DNA of 64,000 bases, from contig NZ_CP073653.1 in assembly GCF_018223745.1 (NCBI RefSeq), positions 2,570,001-2,634,000 on the forward strand, given 5' to 3'. The notes beneath the pieces are model-generated. The model searched no databases. It was not told the DNA's origin and saw nothing but the letters and a program-made list of their open reading frames with translations. Made by a program: the position numbers and the translations under genes. The stretch's first letter is position 1; each line of letters starts with the position of its first letter. Positions 52,972 through 63,477 of the stretch are shown one piece after another. Origin of the DNA: Clostridium beijerinckii. Lineage in GTDB: Bacteria; Bacillota; Clostridia; Clostridiales; Clostridiaceae.

Positions 52972-53141
52972 TAGTTCACCTTCTTATTAGATTATATGTT
53001 AAGGTAACAGAATTTAGCTTTCCTACTAATATATGAAAAGCAACATAGTTTTCTGAACTGCATAATTAAGTTAACTTATTTTTGATTTTTTAGACAAAAT
53101 AAAGTATAATTAAATGTATATTAAAAAGGAGGGCAAAATTT

Positions 53142-53648
53142 GTGGAATTGTTTGAGGTAGGTAAGCCATTTAAGGATGGTATTACAAGGTATCCAGAAGG
53201 AATAAGTTTCGATATAAATAAAAATGGGTGCAATTTATTAATTTATACTACGAAATTTACAGAAAAATCTAGACAAGCTATTATAAAGGGTGATCTGAAA
53301 TACGGATATTTCAAAGAAGATAATGTTATTATCATGTTATTCAGGTTTGGTAATCACCAATGGATAGAAGTTCCATATTCTATACATATGTGTAAAAATT
53401 CCGTTGAATTAGAAGAAGTTACAGAAACTGAGGGCTTCTCTCTTAATATATATATTATTAATTCGGGAACAGGGGTTTTAGAAGATACTAGACAAGTTGA
53501 ACTTGATATTAGATTATCTAAAATGTTAAGAGATGATGTCTTAGAACAGAAAAGTATGCCGTATAGTGGCTTTAATATTAGAGTAAGTGAATTTAATAGA
53601 AAATATTCAACTAAAGCATTAGTTAGCATGTCTAGAGCATTAGTTTAA
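53142..53648 (+). CDS. Hypothetical protein
   Basis: 168 residues from GTG 53142 with AAGGAGGG upstream. Strand-rich, soluble: ISFDINKNGCNLLIYTTKFT, YGYFKEDNVIIMLFRFGNHQ, IEVPYSIHMCKNSVELEEV, INSGTGVLEDTRQVELDIR. No domain recognised; similar stand-alone beta proteins occur in clostridia without known function. Ordinary codon use. Confidence 0.6.
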   Translation: MELFEVGKPFKDGITRYPEGISFDINKNGCNLLIYTTKFTEKSRQAIIKGDLKYGYFKEDNVIIMLFRFGNHQWIEVPYSIHMCKNSVELEEVTETEGFSLNIYIINSGTGVLEDTRQVELDIRLSKMLRDDVLEQKSMPYSGFNIRVSEFNRKYSTKALVSMSRALV

Positions 53649-53966
53649 AATAATTTTAGGTATGTGTAGATAGCTCATATTTCAAATTAAGATATTTTTA
53701 GTAAACAAAATTGTAAGATATGTATATGCTGCAATAATAAATTTATATTTAAAACGCTGGTAAATTACGTATTAGATTAAAAACTAGAATGTAGAAATTT
53801 AATTGCAACATATACATACATAAATATTAAATTATAGAACGGATAAGTAAGTATAATATTACTTTCATAAGCTAATTGCTATTCATAAGTCTAATCCCTA
53901 GATTTTAGATATTGAAATAATAATTCTTAATTTATATAATTTTAGTAACAGAAAGGGGTGGAAGCT
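53649..53966. other. Intergenic region without visible features
   Basis: About 320 bp of AT-rich DNA. I see no frame, RNA gene or clear terminator; only the AGAAAGGGGTGG site of the next gene at its end. Confidence 0.4.
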
Positions 53967-54272
53967 ATGAAGGTTGAGTTTTGTCTTGTAGAAAGTGATG
54001 ATATTGTTTTTACAAAAGAATCTAAAGATTTGAAGGATATAATAAATGTCATTACCAAAGTAGGTACAGAGATCAATTTGTTTTTTAGCAAAGATGATTT
54101 CATCCATGGGTACGTACAAAATGTAGCATATCAAGTTAATGCAGAAAGTAATGATGAGAGTCTAATAATATATTTTTCAAATGATTATAAAAAATCTAAG
54201 AACACAGAGAGAATATCAGCTGAACATTTAAGTACTACGAAATTAAGTGCTAAAAATAATGATAAGGCATAA
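53967..54272 (+). CDS. Hypothetical protein
   Basis: 101 residues from ATG 53967 (AAAGGGGTGG upstream; an in-frame GTG at 53958 overlaps the site). MKVEFCLVESDDIVFTKESK, NLFFSKDDFIHGYVQNVAYQ, then a polar Lys/Ser-rich tail. No recognised domain. Confidence 0.5.
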   Translation: MKVEFCLVESDDIVFTKESKDLKDIINVITKVGTEINLFFSKDDFIHGYVQNVAYQVNAESNDESLIIYFSNDYKKSKNTERISAEHLSTTKLSAKNNDKA

Positions 54273-54430
54273 TCGAAAAAATAATAAGTCCATCTGCTAA
54301 GACCATTTCCTATTATTCTGCGTCAGCAGATTGTCATAGTAATTTTGCTATTAGATTAATATACCTACCTGTAAAAGAAGAATAGGACTGGTATTTTATA
54401 CTTGTTATTTTCATTCATATGCCTAAATAA

Positions 54431-54489
54431 AAATTAAGGTGAGATAGTAAATTTTCTAATTGTATTTACTATCTCACCTTAATTTTTTT
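54431..54489. terminator. Very strong bidirectional terminator
   Basis: AATTAAGGTGAGATAGTAAA and TTTACTATCTCACCTTAATT form a perfect 20-bp stem with a 13-nt loop and T run. The surrounding 54273-54906 region holds no other gene that I can support. Confidence 0.85.
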
Positions 54490-54906
54490 GTTGTATTATA
54501 AAAAAGTAATTAAATATATATGCAACAATTGGAGTTTTGTGTTGAGCTCTCAATTGAAGTGATCTGGATGCTAGAGTATTAAGCATAAATTTATTATTGC
54601 AATATAATTGAAATAGCTATTATTTATAGGTTCAAGTTATTTGAAAATAATATATTTTAGGATTTAATATATACATATTTTATAAATGTTGCCTTGTGTG
54701 CTATAATTTATATGAATTTTTATTTATAAATTGTAATTTTTGTGAAGTATATTGAAAATAGTGAAGGTTACAAGTAAAAGCGGGTGAACTTTGTGATACA
54801 TATAGGCTAAATATGAAAGAAATTATATATGAATAAAATTAAATTTGTAACTATAAAAAATAAAGTTTAAGATACATTTATGCTTTATATTATAAGGAGA
54901 TATATT

Positions 54907-55821
54907 ATGAAAGAAAAAAAGAATAGAAAAAGATTTAATAATAGCAGGAGAAGTAATTCTATAAAATTAGTTAAAATAGTATCACTTTTAGTTGTGATTG
55001 GAATAATTGCTTTTATTGGGATTAATAAAGGAATAAATTCTTTTGCTAATATGGCTACTAGTCAAAATAGTGATAAAAAAGATGTTATCGAAAACCCATC
55101 AGAGGATGAGAAAAAAGAGTTTGGGGAAGTACCGTTAATAAATGACAATAGAGGCGTGCCGGTAATTTGTTTTCATTCTATAAATGATGATCCTTCAGTA
55201 AAAAGCCCTATTATTATTTCAAAGGATAAATTTAGAACACAGCTTCAAGCTATTAAAGATAATGGATATACGACATTAACAATGGCTCAACTTAATGATT
55301 ACCTTTCTAAGGGCAAGGCTATTCCAGAAAAAAGTGTTGTTCTAACCTTTGATGATGGATATAGAGATAATTACACTAATGTATTTCCAATATTAAAAGA
55401 GTTTAATATGAATGCAACGATTTTTGTTATACAAAGTTATTTAGATAGAGATGGATATCTAACTACTGACCAAGTTAAAGAGTTGAGTAGTAGTGGAATA
55501 ATTGATATAGAGTCTCACACAGTTTCTCATATCGATCTTCCTACTATGTCATATGAAGATCAATTAAAAGAACTAAAAAATTCTAAGGAAAAGTTAGAAA
55601 GTTTAATTAATAAGCCTATAATTTCGATTGCTTATCCAGAAGGAAAATATAATGATGATACTAAGAAAGCTTTTAGTGAAGTTGGTTATTCAATGGGATT
55701 TACCACTGAAAGAGGATATGCTGACAGAGATGATAATTCCGCAGAATTAAACAGAATATGCGTAGATTATACATATAAGCCTAAAGACATTCTAAAGGTA
55801 TTAAAAAACTTGAAAAAGTAA
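54907..55821 (+). CDS. Membrane-anchored polysaccharide deacetylase
   Basis: 304 residues from ATG 54907 (AAGGAG at 54894-54899; the longer in-frame start lies before it). A basic N-terminus and one membrane segment (LVKIVSLLVVIGIIAFIGIN) anchor it outside. The NodB domain at about 120-300 shows VVLTFDDGYRDNYTNVFPIL (catalytic Asp pair), ESHTVSHIDL (His ligands) and ISIAYPEGKYND. It probably removes acetyl groups from peptidoglycan or another wall sugar. A terminator follows at 55955. Confidence 0.88.
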   Translation: MKEKKNRKRFNNSRRSNSIKLVKIVSLLVVIGIIAFIGINKGINSFANMATSQNSDKKDVIENPSEDEKKEFGEVPLINDNRGVPVICFHSINDDPSVKSPIIISKDKFRTQLQAIKDNGYTTLTMAQLNDYLSKGKAIPEKSVVLTFDDGYRDNYTNVFPILKEFNMNATIFVIQSYLDRDGYLTTDQVKELSSSGIIDIESHTVSHIDLPTMSYEDQLKELKNSKEKLESLINKPIISIAYPEGKYNDDTKKAFSEVGYSMGFTTERGYADRDDNSAELNRICVDYTYKPKDILKVLKNLKK

Positions 55822-55954
55822 TTTGAGATTTTCTTTTGAATAAGATTAACAAAAATCCGAACGAAAAGAAAAAATATTTACAAAACGTTCTCTTAAAATT
55901 GACAAAATATAATATAAATTATAGAATAAAGAGAGCAATAAAGATGCTTATTGT

Positions 55955-55991
55955 ATATTATCCAATTCAATTAGAATTGGATAATATTTTT
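55955..55991 (+). terminator. Terminator after the deacetylase gene
   Basis: TATTATCCAATTC and GAATTGGATAATA perfect stem around AATTA, followed by TTTTTAA. Confidence 0.85.
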
Positions 55992-56033
55992 AATAAGGAT
56001 CTTAAAAATAACTTATGAATGGAGTAGATAAGC

Positions 56034-56303
56034 ATGAAAGCAATATTAACAGTAATTGGGCAGGACAAAGTTGGTATTATAGCAGGGGTTAGTCAGAAAA
56101 TGTTAGAATATAGTATCAATATATTAGATGTTAATCAAACTATAATGCAAGGTTTTTTTACCATGATAATGGTACTAGACTGCAAAGATATGAATGCGAC
56201 TTTTGAAGAAGTTCGTACAGGACTTACAGCAGAGGGTGAAAGACTTGGGGTAGAAGTAAAGATTCAAAGAGAAGAAATATTTAAGTCAATGCATTCACTA
56301 TAA
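56034..56303 (+). CDS. ACT-domain protein (UPF0237)
   Basis: 89 residues, a single ACT domain: MKAILTVIGQDKVGIIAGVS, NILDVNQTIMQGFFTMIMVL. The family is nearly always encoded next to UPF0210/DUF711, as here (12 bp apart). Role unknown; it may be a small-molecule sensor for its partner. Confidence 0.9.
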   Translation: MKAILTVIGQDKVGIIAGVSQKMLEYSINILDVNQTIMQGFFTMIMVLDCKDMNATFEEVRTGLTAEGERLGVEVKIQREEIFKSMHSL

Positions 56304-56315
56304 TAGGAGGGGCTT

Positions 56316-57671
56316 ATGAATACTAATAATATACTTGAAACGATAAAAATGATTGAGGAAGAAAAACTTGATGTTAGAACTATAACAATGGGAATATCCT
56401 TGCTTGATTGTATAGATCCAGATGGAGATAAAGCTAGAATTAAGATATATGATAAAATTACAAAATCTGCAGAGCATTTAGTAGAGGTTGGAAGGCAAAT
56501 AGAAACAGAATTTGGTATTCCAATAGTAAATAAAAGAGTTTCAATAACTCCTATGTCAATAATTGCTGGAGCTACTAATGAAACTAGCTATGTTGAATTT
56601 GCAAGAACTTTAGATAGAGCAGCAGAGACTCTTGGAATAGATTTCTTAGGTGGATTTTCAGCATTAGTTCAAAAAGGCTGTACAAAAGGTGATAAGATTT
56701 TAATAAGTTCAATTCCAGAAGCTTTAGCAGTAACAAAAAAAGTTTGTGCATCAGTTAATGTAGGATGCACAAAATCAGGAATAAACATGAACGCTGTAAG
56801 AGATATGGCGGATGTTATAAAGAGAACTGCAGAACTTACAAAAGATCAAAAAGGTTTTGGTTGCGCTAAGTTAGTTGTATTTGCAAATGCAGTAGAAGAT
56901 AATCCGTTTATGGCAGGAGCTTTCCACGGAGTTGGAGAAGCTGAGAGAATTATAAATGTTGGTGTAAGCGGACCAGGCGTTGTTAAGAGAGCGCTTGAGA
57001 AAGTTAGAGGAGCATCTTTTGATGTTGTTGCTGAAACAATTAAGCAAACTGCATTTAAAGTTACAAGGATGGGAGAATTAGTTGCTAACGAAGCGTCTAG
57101 AAGATTGAATGTGCCTTTTGGTATAGTTGACTTATCTTTAGCTCCAACACCAGCCGTTGGTGACTCAGTTGCAGAAATTCTAGAAGAAATAGGACTAGAA
57201 CAAGTTGGAACTCATGGTACAATTGCGGCACTTGCTATGCTTAACGATGCAGTTAAAAAAGGTGGAGTTATGGCATGTAGCCATGTTGGAGGCCTAAGTG
57301 GAGCTTTCATTCCAGTATCTGAAGATGCAGGTATGATTGATGCGGTTATAAGTGGATCATTAAATTTAGAAAAATTAGAAGGAATGACATGTGTATGCTC
57401 AGTTGGTCTTGATATGATTGCAATTCCTGGAGATACTCCAGCATCTACGATTGCAGGAATGATAGCCGATGAAGCTGCGATTGGAGTAATAAATAATAAG
57501 ACTACAGCAGTTAGAATTATACCAGCACCAGGTTGTGAAATCGGTGATATGGTGGAGTTTGGTGGATTATTGGGTAGAGCACCTGTAATGAAGGTAAATG
57601 GTAAATCATCAGAATTATTTGCTCAAAGAGGTGGAAGAATTCCTGCACCTATACATTCATTTAAAAATTAA
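56316..57671 (+). CDS. UPF0210/DUF711 (PFL family) protein
   Basis: 451 residues. [70 protein letters not shown] and [20 protein letters not shown] are family signatures related to the pyruvate-formate-lyase-type fold, although the glycyl radical is not evident. Function unknown. AGGAGGGG upstream; operon with the ACT protein; a terminator follows. Confidence 0.9.
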   Translation: MNTNNILETIKMIEEEKLDVRTITMGISLLDCIDPDGDKARIKIYDKITKSAEHLVEVGRQIETEFGIPIVNKRVSITPMSIIAGATNETSYVEFARTLDRAAETLGIDFLGGFSALVQKGCTKGDKILISSIPEALAVTKKVCASVNVGCTKSGINMNAVRDMADVIKRTAELTKDQKGFGCAKLVVFANAVEDNPFMAGAFHGVGEAERIINVGVSGPGVVKRALEKVRGASFDVVAETIKQTAFKVTRMGELVANEASRRLNVPFGIVDLSLAPTPAVGDSVAEILEEIGLEQVGTHGTIAALAMLNDAVKKGGVMACSHVGGLSGAFIPVSEDAGMIDAVISGSLNLEKLEGMTCVCSVGLDMIAIPGDTPASTIAGMIADEAAIGVINNKTTAVRIIPAPGCEIGDMVEFGGLLGRAPVMKVNGKSSELFAQRGGRIPAPIHSFKN

Positions 57672-57679
57672 TAAACATA

Positions 57680-57725
57680 AAAATAAGACCTACAAGATAT
57701 TAAATATATCTTTAGGTCTTATTTC
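57680..57725 (+). terminator. Terminator
   Basis: AAATAAGACCTA and TAGGTCTTATTT perfect 12-bp stem around a loop that can itself pair. Confidence 0.85.
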
Positions 57726-57825
57726 ATATTCTATATTATTTCTAAAATAAGCAATTATAGAAATCTTTTCTTTTGTAATATCGAGGTGTAAAAATAGCCT
57801 TACAGGATAAAATTAGTTGGTTGTT

Positions 57826-57975
57826 TTATAATAAGAATAATAGTGGCCATAATGCCCAAGCATTATTAAAACCATATCCACCACCATATCCGCCATAACC
57901 ACCGTATCCACAAAAGTTTCCGTAATTGTATCCACAGCAATTATTGCAACATCTGTTATAACAGCATCTGCTCAT
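57826..57975 (-). CDS. Small Cys/Gly/Tyr-rich protein (YjcZ-like, possible spore protein)
   Basis: 49 residues on the minus strand: MSRCCYNRCCNNCCGYNYGN, FCGYGGYGGYGGGYGFNN, ending AWALWPLLFLL. AAAGGAGAAATG places a strong ribosome site before the ATG. The Cys pairs, GY-rich middle and hydrophobic end resemble short sporulation/coat proteins of the YjcZ type. The assignment is tentative. Confidence 0.65.
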   Translation of the reverse strand: MSRCCYNRCCNNCCGYNYGNFCGYGGYGGYGGGYGFNNAWALWPLLFLL

Positions 57976-58287
57976 AGTTCATTTCTCCTTTGTTAATCTA
58001 TATCATTTGTTATATTAATAATATATTAAACATAATTAAAAATTGTTACATATTAAACTTAAAAATAAAATTATCTATAAGGATATAACCCGCCATATTT
58101 TTATTATACAAATTTATGTAAATAAGATCTTATAGGTGTACATACTGGGGTAGAATAGTTTAAATAAAGCATTTTAATACTAGAATAATTGAAAATAATG
58201 TTTAAAAAGACATGAAATTAATAAATAACATAGTTAGAGTATAATTTTAGTAGGCAAAGATAATAAAGAATACTATATAAATAATAA

Positions 58288-58309
58288 AGGAGATGCAAAA
58301 GCATCTCCT
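58288..58309. terminator. Hairpin in the leader of the transposase gene
   Basis: AGGAGATGC, AAAA, GCATCTCCT: perfect stem. Such hairpins often shield an IS transposase from outside transcription. Confidence 0.5.
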
Positions 58310-58370
58310 CAATACATAAATTATCCATTATAATTAAGTTGACGAAACTAAATAGAATAGAGTTAGATTT

Positions 58371-59849
58371 ATGTATGAATTAAGTTTAAATGATAATGGA
58401 TTTACTTTCAAGGAGTTAGAGAAAAGAATTTATAAATATGCTTGTGATGAAGCTTGCAATGCATTAAAAAGCATATTAGAATCCTTGGATGAAAAACTAC
58501 TTAATGAAAGAGATAGCAAGGTTTACCGTAATAAAGGCCGTAAGCAAACTTGTTTGAGGACTATTATGGGGAATGTAGAGTATTCTAGGCGTGTTTATGA
58601 ATTAAAACTTGAGGATGGTAAGAAAGCAACTAAATACCTTTTGGATGAGTATTTAGGAATGGATACTATAGGAAATGTTTCTATAAATCTCGTAGAAACT
58701 ATTTTGACTAACGTGGCGGATGTTTCTTTTAGAAAGACATCTGAGAATATTAAAACTATGTGTAATCAAGAAATTAGTGCTCAAGGCGTTTGGAACGTAG
58801 TTCAAACAGTTGGAGAAAAGATTAAAGAACTAGAAAATCGTAAAATTGAACTAGATGATAAAGGTGTGTTAAAAGGCGAAAAGGAAGTACCAGTATTGTT
58901 TCAAGAGCAAGATGGAGTTTGGCTCTATCTTCAAGGTAAAGATAGACCAAAAGGGAAAAATAAAAAGAAAGAGTTAAAACTAGCAGTATCATATACAGGC
59001 TGGACTTTACGTCCAGGAAGCAAAAAAGAATATGTAGTTGTTGATAAAACTGCTTGTGCAAGTTTTAGTAATTCTAGCCACTTTAAAAAGCTTGCTAGCG
59101 CAACAATTTCAGAAAAATACAATGTAGACGAAATTCAAACTAGAATATTAAACGGTGATGGAGCAAAGTGGATTAAGGCAACTTGTGAGGATCAAGACAT
59201 TCATTTTCAACTAGATCCATTTCATGTAGGTCAAGCAATTATGCGTAAGGTAAGTGATAAAAGAACCCAAAAGCAATTATTAAAACTATTTAGAGAAGGT
59301 AAAATTGATGAAGGTCTAGAAGCTATTGTAAATATGATGACACTTACAAATGAAGAAGATGTTTCATTTAAGAAGCTTACTGAGTTATATGATTACTTAG
59401 CTCACAATAGAGATGGATTAACACCATATAAATTAAGAGGTAACATAGACATGCCTACGGCGCCGGAAGGCATAGAATACAGGAATTTAGGTACAATGGA
59501 ACATAATATTTGTGATGTATTAGCTCAAAGGATGAAGGGCAGAAAAATGAGCTGGTCTATTAATGGTGCAGATAATTTATCTAAAATATTATCTGAAAAA
59601 TTTAGTAATAGGTTGTTTGATACTGTGGATAAAATCTATAGAAATATTATTCCTGATAATGTTATTGATACAATAGTTACAAAACTACCATTAACAGTAT
59701 TTCAAGCAAATAAAGAATCTAATAAATGTAAGGTATATAAGTGTAATAGCGCACAAATTCCGTACAGCGGAGCTGCCACAACGCTAGGTAGAAAAATAGT
59801 GCGTGATTTATGTGGATTAAAATCATTTAGTGATATTAGTTATAGTTAA
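58371..59849 (+). CDS. ISLre2-family transposase
   Basis: 492 residues. YKYACDEACNALKSILESLD, GRKQTCLRTIMGNVEYSRRV, LVETILTNVADVSFRKTSEN, LNGDGAKWIKATCEDQDIHF, QLDPFHVGQAIMRK and EGIEYRNLGTMEHNICDVLA, QRMKGRKMSWSINGADNLSK are typical of ISLre2 (UPF0236-type) transposases. The Asp residues in GDGAKW and LDPFH and the late Glu (TMEHN) are likely catalytic. The frame appears full length and intact, so the element may still be active. A clear ribosome site is lacking upstream of ATG 58371, as is common for transposases. Confidence 0.92.
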   Translation: MYELSLNDNGFTFKELEKRIYKYACDEACNALKSILESLDEKLLNERDSKVYRNKGRKQTCLRTIMGNVEYSRRVYELKLEDGKKATKYLLDEYLGMDTIGNVSINLVETILTNVADVSFRKTSENIKTMCNQEISAQGVWNVVQTVGEKIKELENRKIELDDKGVLKGEKEVPVLFQEQDGVWLYLQGKDRPKGKNKKKELKLAVSYTGWTLRPGSKKEYVVVDKTACASFSNSSHFKKLASATISEKYNVDEIQTRILNGDGAKWIKATCEDQDIHFQLDPFHVGQAIMRKVSDKRTQKQLLKLFREGKIDEGLEAIVNMMTLTNEEDVSFKKLTELYDYLAHNRDGLTPYKLRGNIDMPTAPEGIEYRNLGTMEHNICDVLAQRMKGRKMSWSINGADNLSKILSEKFSNRLFDTVDKIYRNIIPDNVIDTIVTKLPLTVFQANKESNKCKVYKCNSAQIPYSGAATTLGRKIVRDLCGLKSFSDISYS

Positions 59850-60059
59850 GTATAAAGCGTGTGTAGGGAAATTCTAAAAATATGATGTAAAATAATGGAT
59901 AATAAATTAAATAAAATTCTTGCCAACTTTTACTTGACTCAAACAATAACATAATACGGATTTAGAATTTGATGTCTTTATGTTATAATAGGCAAAGAGA
60001 AAATAAGGTGTGTATTATTTTTGAAAATTAAACCATAAGAAGAATAAGTAGGTGAAGAT

Positions 60060-62039
60060 ATGACAACTGAAAGAAAGTTTTTGCCCATAAGCAAAAAAGA
60101 TATGAGAGAAAGAGGTTGGGAGCAATTAGATTTCATAATTGTTACAGCTGATGCATACATTGATCATCATAGTTTTGGTACTGCAATTATTTCGAGAGTA
60201 CTTGAAGCAAATGGATATAAAGTTGGGATAATACCACAACCAGATTGGGATAATATTTATGATTTTCAGAGATTTGGGAAGCCTAAATATGCTTTCCTAG
60301 TTAATGGTGGAAACATGGATCCTATGGTCAATCATTATACTGTAAGTAAAAGATTAAGAGAAAAAGATTTCTATTCTCCAGGTGGACAAATGGGACTTAG
60401 GCCTGATAGAGCGACAATTGTTTATTGCAATAAGATAAGAGAAGCTTATAAAGATATAGATATTGTAATAGGAGGAATAGAAGCAAGTCTTAGAAGATTT
60501 GCTCATTACGATTATTGGAGTGATAAAGTAAGAAAATCAATATTAATTGATAGTACAGCTGACTTGTTAATTTATGGTATGGGTGAAAAACAAATAGTGG
60601 CCGTTGCAGAAAGTTTAAAGAATAAAGTTCGAGCAAAGGATATAACTTATATTAGAGGTACTTGCTATGCTACAGAAAGTTTAGAAGATGTGCAGGATTA
60701 TATTGAAATTCCTTCGTATAAGGAAGTATCTACAAATAGATATAAATATGCGGAAGCAAGCAAAGTAGAATATGAAGAACAGGATTCTGTTCGTGGTAAT
60801 ATTATCGTACAAAAGCATGGAAGTAAATATGTGGTACAAAATATTCCAGAAGCCCCTTTAAATAGAGAGGAATTAGATGAAGTATATGGACTTCCATATA
60901 TGAGAGATTACCATCCTGTTTATGAAGGGAAAGGCGGAATAGCTGCAATTGAAGAAGTTAAATTTAGTACAGTAAGTTCAAGAGGCTGTTTTGGAGATTG
61001 TAAATTTTGTGCTATAACTTTCCATCAGGGAAGAGTTGTTCAAAGTAGAAGTAAAGAATCAATATTACAAGAAGTAGAAGACATTACAAAACTTCCAGAT
61101 TTTAAGGGATATATTCATGATGTAGGAGGGCCGACTGCAAACTTTAGAAAACCAGCTTGTTCTAAGCAGTTAGCTTTTGGAGCATGTAAAAATAAAGAGT
61201 GTTTATCTCCAGATGTTTGTAGAAATATGGATGTAGATCATACTGAATACCTTGATTTGTTAAGATCTATAAGGAATGTACCAAAAGTTAAAAAGGCATT
61301 TGTGCGCTCAGGTCTTAGATATGATTATATTATGGCTGATAAAGATGATACGTTTTTTAAAGAATTAGTAGAACATCATGTAAGTGGAAAATTAAAAGTT
61401 GCGCCTGAACATATTTCAAAAGATGTACTAAAATATATGGGTAAACCGGCTGGTGAAACTTATGATAAATTTGTAAATAAGTTTGAAAAAATAACAAAGA
61501 AACTTGGAAAAAAACAATATATAATTCCATATTTAATGTCATCTCATCCGGGAAGTACTTTAGAATGTGCAATTGAGCTTGCTGAGTATCTAAGAGATAT
61601 TAACTATCAACCAGAGCAGGTACAAGATTTTTATCCAACACCAGGTACATTGGCTACAACAATGTATTATACCGGATTAGACCCAATGACAATGAAAGAA
61701 GTTTATGTACCAAAGACTAAGCATGAAAAAGCTATGCAAAGAGCTCTGCTTCAATATAAGAATCCAAAGTACTATACACTGGTCTATGAGGCATTAACAC
61801 AAGCTGGTAGAACTGATTTGATAGGAAATGGTCCAAAATGTCTTATAAAAGACAAAAATAAAAGTGTCAAAGGTTATAATTCTAGCGTTTCCAGAGGTAA
61901 TGAAAGCCAAGGAACTAATAGGAAAAAGCCTTCAGACAGATTAAAGGCTGATAGAATTTCTGATAGAAGAGAAAAAGGTAAGAAAGCAAAAGAAAAAAAC
62001 TCGCCAAATGGCAAAAAGAAGACTATTAAGAAAAGATAA
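60060..62039 (+). CDS. YgiQ-family radical SAM protein
   Basis: 659 residues. N-terminal region with [20 protein letters not shown] and [20 protein letters not shown]; the radical SAM core has [20 protein letters not shown] (C-x3-C-x2-C binding the 4Fe-4S cluster), followed by DVGGPTANF and [10 protein letters not shown]. The C-terminal DUF3362 part and a basic Lys/Arg/Ser tail (about 600-659) complete the family layout. Substrate unknown. ATG 60060 follows a GTGAAGAT stretch; TATAAT near 59983 may be the promoter. Confidence 0.9.
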   Translation: MTTERKFLPISKKDMRERGWEQLDFIIVTADAYIDHHSFGTAIISRVLEANGYKVGIIPQPDWDNIYDFQRFGKPKYAFLVNGGNMDPMVNHYTVSKRLREKDFYSPGGQMGLRPDRATIVYCNKIREAYKDIDIVIGGIEASLRRFAHYDYWSDKVRKSILIDSTADLLIYGMGEKQIVAVAESLKNKVRAKDITYIRGTCYATESLEDVQDYIEIPSYKEVSTNRYKYAEASKVEYEEQDSVRGNIIVQKHGSKYVVQNIPEAPLNREELDEVYGLPYMRDYHPVYEGKGGIAAIEEVKFSTVSSRGCFGDCKFCAITFHQGRVVQSRSKESILQEVEDITKLPDFKGYIHDVGGPTANFRKPACSKQLAFGACKNKECLSPDVCRNMDVDHTEYLDLLRSIRNVPKVKKAFVRSGLRYDYIMADKDDTFFKELVEHHVSGKLKVAPEHISKDVLKYMGKPAGETYDKFVNKFEKITKKLGKKQYIIPYLMSSHPGSTLECAIELAEYLRDINYQPEQVQDFYPTPGTLATTMYYTGLDPMTMKEVYVPKTKHEKAMQRALLQYKNPKYYTLVYEALTQAGRTDLIGNGPKCLIKDKNKSVKGYNSSVSRGNESQGTNRKKPSDRLKADRISDRREKGKKAKEKNSPNGKKKTIKKR

Positions 62040-62178
62040 AATAGTAAATAGCATTGTAAAATTGCTGAAATGAAAGAATAAAGTGTTTTTGTTAGATCTT
62101 ATATTTAGTTCATGAGTTGTAGCAATTTACTAATTTAATCGATAGTATATATTGAAATTAAGAATAAGTTATTGATTT

Positions 62179-62206
62179 TTCAGCATGTATTTGCATACAT
62201 GCTGAA
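62179..62206. repeat. Perfect 12-bp hairpin
   Basis: TTCAGCATGTAT, TTGC, ATACATGCTGAA. No T run on either side. It may be a weak terminator or a protein site between the radical SAM and AEC genes. Confidence 0.5.
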
Positions 62207-62305
62207 GTTAAATTTCTACATTTTGATCCTAATTTGGTAGTTAAGTATTAGAGTGCTAGATGTGGATTTTTATTATTTCGGTATGATTAAGAGAAAGGGG
62301 TAAAA

Positions 62306-63217
62306 ATGGGGGATATTTTAATAAAAGCGTTTAGCTTTATATTGATTATTGCGATAGGATATAGTTTTAAAAGGATAGGGGTTTTTGGGCCTAAAGACTA
62401 TAAAATTATAACTAAAATTATAATGAATATTACTTTACCGTGTGCACTTATTACTGGATTTGCAAATTTTAAAATGGATACATCAATGCTTTTTATTATT
62501 TTGCTTGGATTTTTGGGAAACATTATAATGTCTTTCGTTGGTTTTGTTTTAGCTAGGAATAAGGATAATAAAGAAAAAGCCTTTAATATGCTAAATTTAG
62601 CTGGATATAATATAGGATGTTTTACCCTACCATATGTGCAGAGTTTTATGGGTGCATATGCTGTTGGGATAACAAGTCTCTTTGATATAGGTAATTCGAT
62701 TATGTGTACAGGAGGCACATATGCACTTGCATCAGGTGTTGTTGGTGAAGGAAATGATCAAAGCATTAGAGCATTTCTTAGAAAAATGTTCTCATCTGTA
62801 CCTTTTGATACTTATATGCTTATGTTTATAGTGACAATTACAGGTATTAAGTTGCCACAGGTGATATATACAGTAACTTCAAATCTAAGTGCAGGAAATG
62901 CGTTTTTGTCCATGCTTATGATTGGCATGGTTTTTGAATGCAAATTCCGAAAAGAACAGCTAGTTAAAGTTGCTTCTATTATAAGTATACGTTACTTGTT
63001 TGCAGCAATATTTGCAGTTATTATTTATTTTTGTGTACCGTTCTCAATGGAAATTAAGCATGTACTAGTTATTTTGGTATTTGGCCCAGTTCCTGTTCTT
63101 GCACCAGTCTTTACGGCTAGATGTAAATGTGATGAAGGCTTAGCGGGGGTAGTAAATTCTTTATGTATACCTATAAGCATAGTTATAATAACTTTATTGT
63201 TGTTTATTATTAATTAG
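62306..63217 (+). CDS. AEC-family transporter
   Basis: 303 residues, strongly hydrophobic with about ten helices. KAFSFILIIAIGYSFKRIGV, ITLPCALITGFANF, NLAGYNIGCFTLPYVQSFMG and the two halves broken by polar loops match the auxin-efflux-carrier (AEC) family, which in bacteria exports or imports organic acids such as malate or malonate. Substrate not predictable. AAAGGGGT precedes the start; terminator at 63252. Confidence 0.85.
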   Translation: MGDILIKAFSFILIIAIGYSFKRIGVFGPKDYKIITKIIMNITLPCALITGFANFKMDTSMLFIILLGFLGNIIMSFVGFVLARNKDNKEKAFNMLNLAGYNIGCFTLPYVQSFMGAYAVGITSLFDIGNSIMCTGGTYALASGVVGEGNDQSIRAFLRKMFSSVPFDTYMLMFIVTITGIKLPQVIYTVTSNLSAGNAFLSMLMIGMVFECKFRKEQLVKVASIISIRYLFAAIFAVIIYFCVPFSMEIKHVLVILVFGPVPVLAPVFTARCKCDEGLAGVVNSLCIPISIVIITLLLFIIN

Positions 63218-63251
63218 TATAATCGAAAAAGTAATATTTTGATAAATGGAT

Positions 63252-63286
63252 TAAACCACTAGGCATAAAAAGCATGTGGTTTTTTG
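63252..63286 (+). terminator. Terminator
   Basis: AAACCAC and GTGGTTT outer stem with an inner partial pairing, followed by a T run. Confidence 0.7.
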
Positions 63287-63477
63287 TTATGTTAATAAAT
63301 TATTTACTAACATAATACGTATGTTCTAATAATAAATCTATATTTAAAACTCTAGAGGTCAAAGTGTCCACTTAAATCTAATAGAAAGTAAAAAGATAAT
63401 TGTGATATATATAGATAATATTTCTAAAATATTATATAATAATTATTATTATTTAAGATTTTAAGGAGGAGATGAAA

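Larger units (their letters stand above)
58261..59988 (+). mobile_element. Insertion sequence of the ISLre2 family (boundaries approximate)
   Basis: The single transposase gene at 58371-59849 fills most of it. TAGGCAAAGA occurs on both sides (58251-58260 and 59989-59998) and may be the target duplication, giving an element of about 1.7 kb, within the family's range. Terminal inverted repeats are weak, so the ends are uncertain. Confidence 0.5.

Noticed and set aside
55836..56018. 60-residue open frame after the deacetylase gene
   Set aside because: A perfect intrinsic terminator (55955-55991) lies inside it and it has no good ribosome site.
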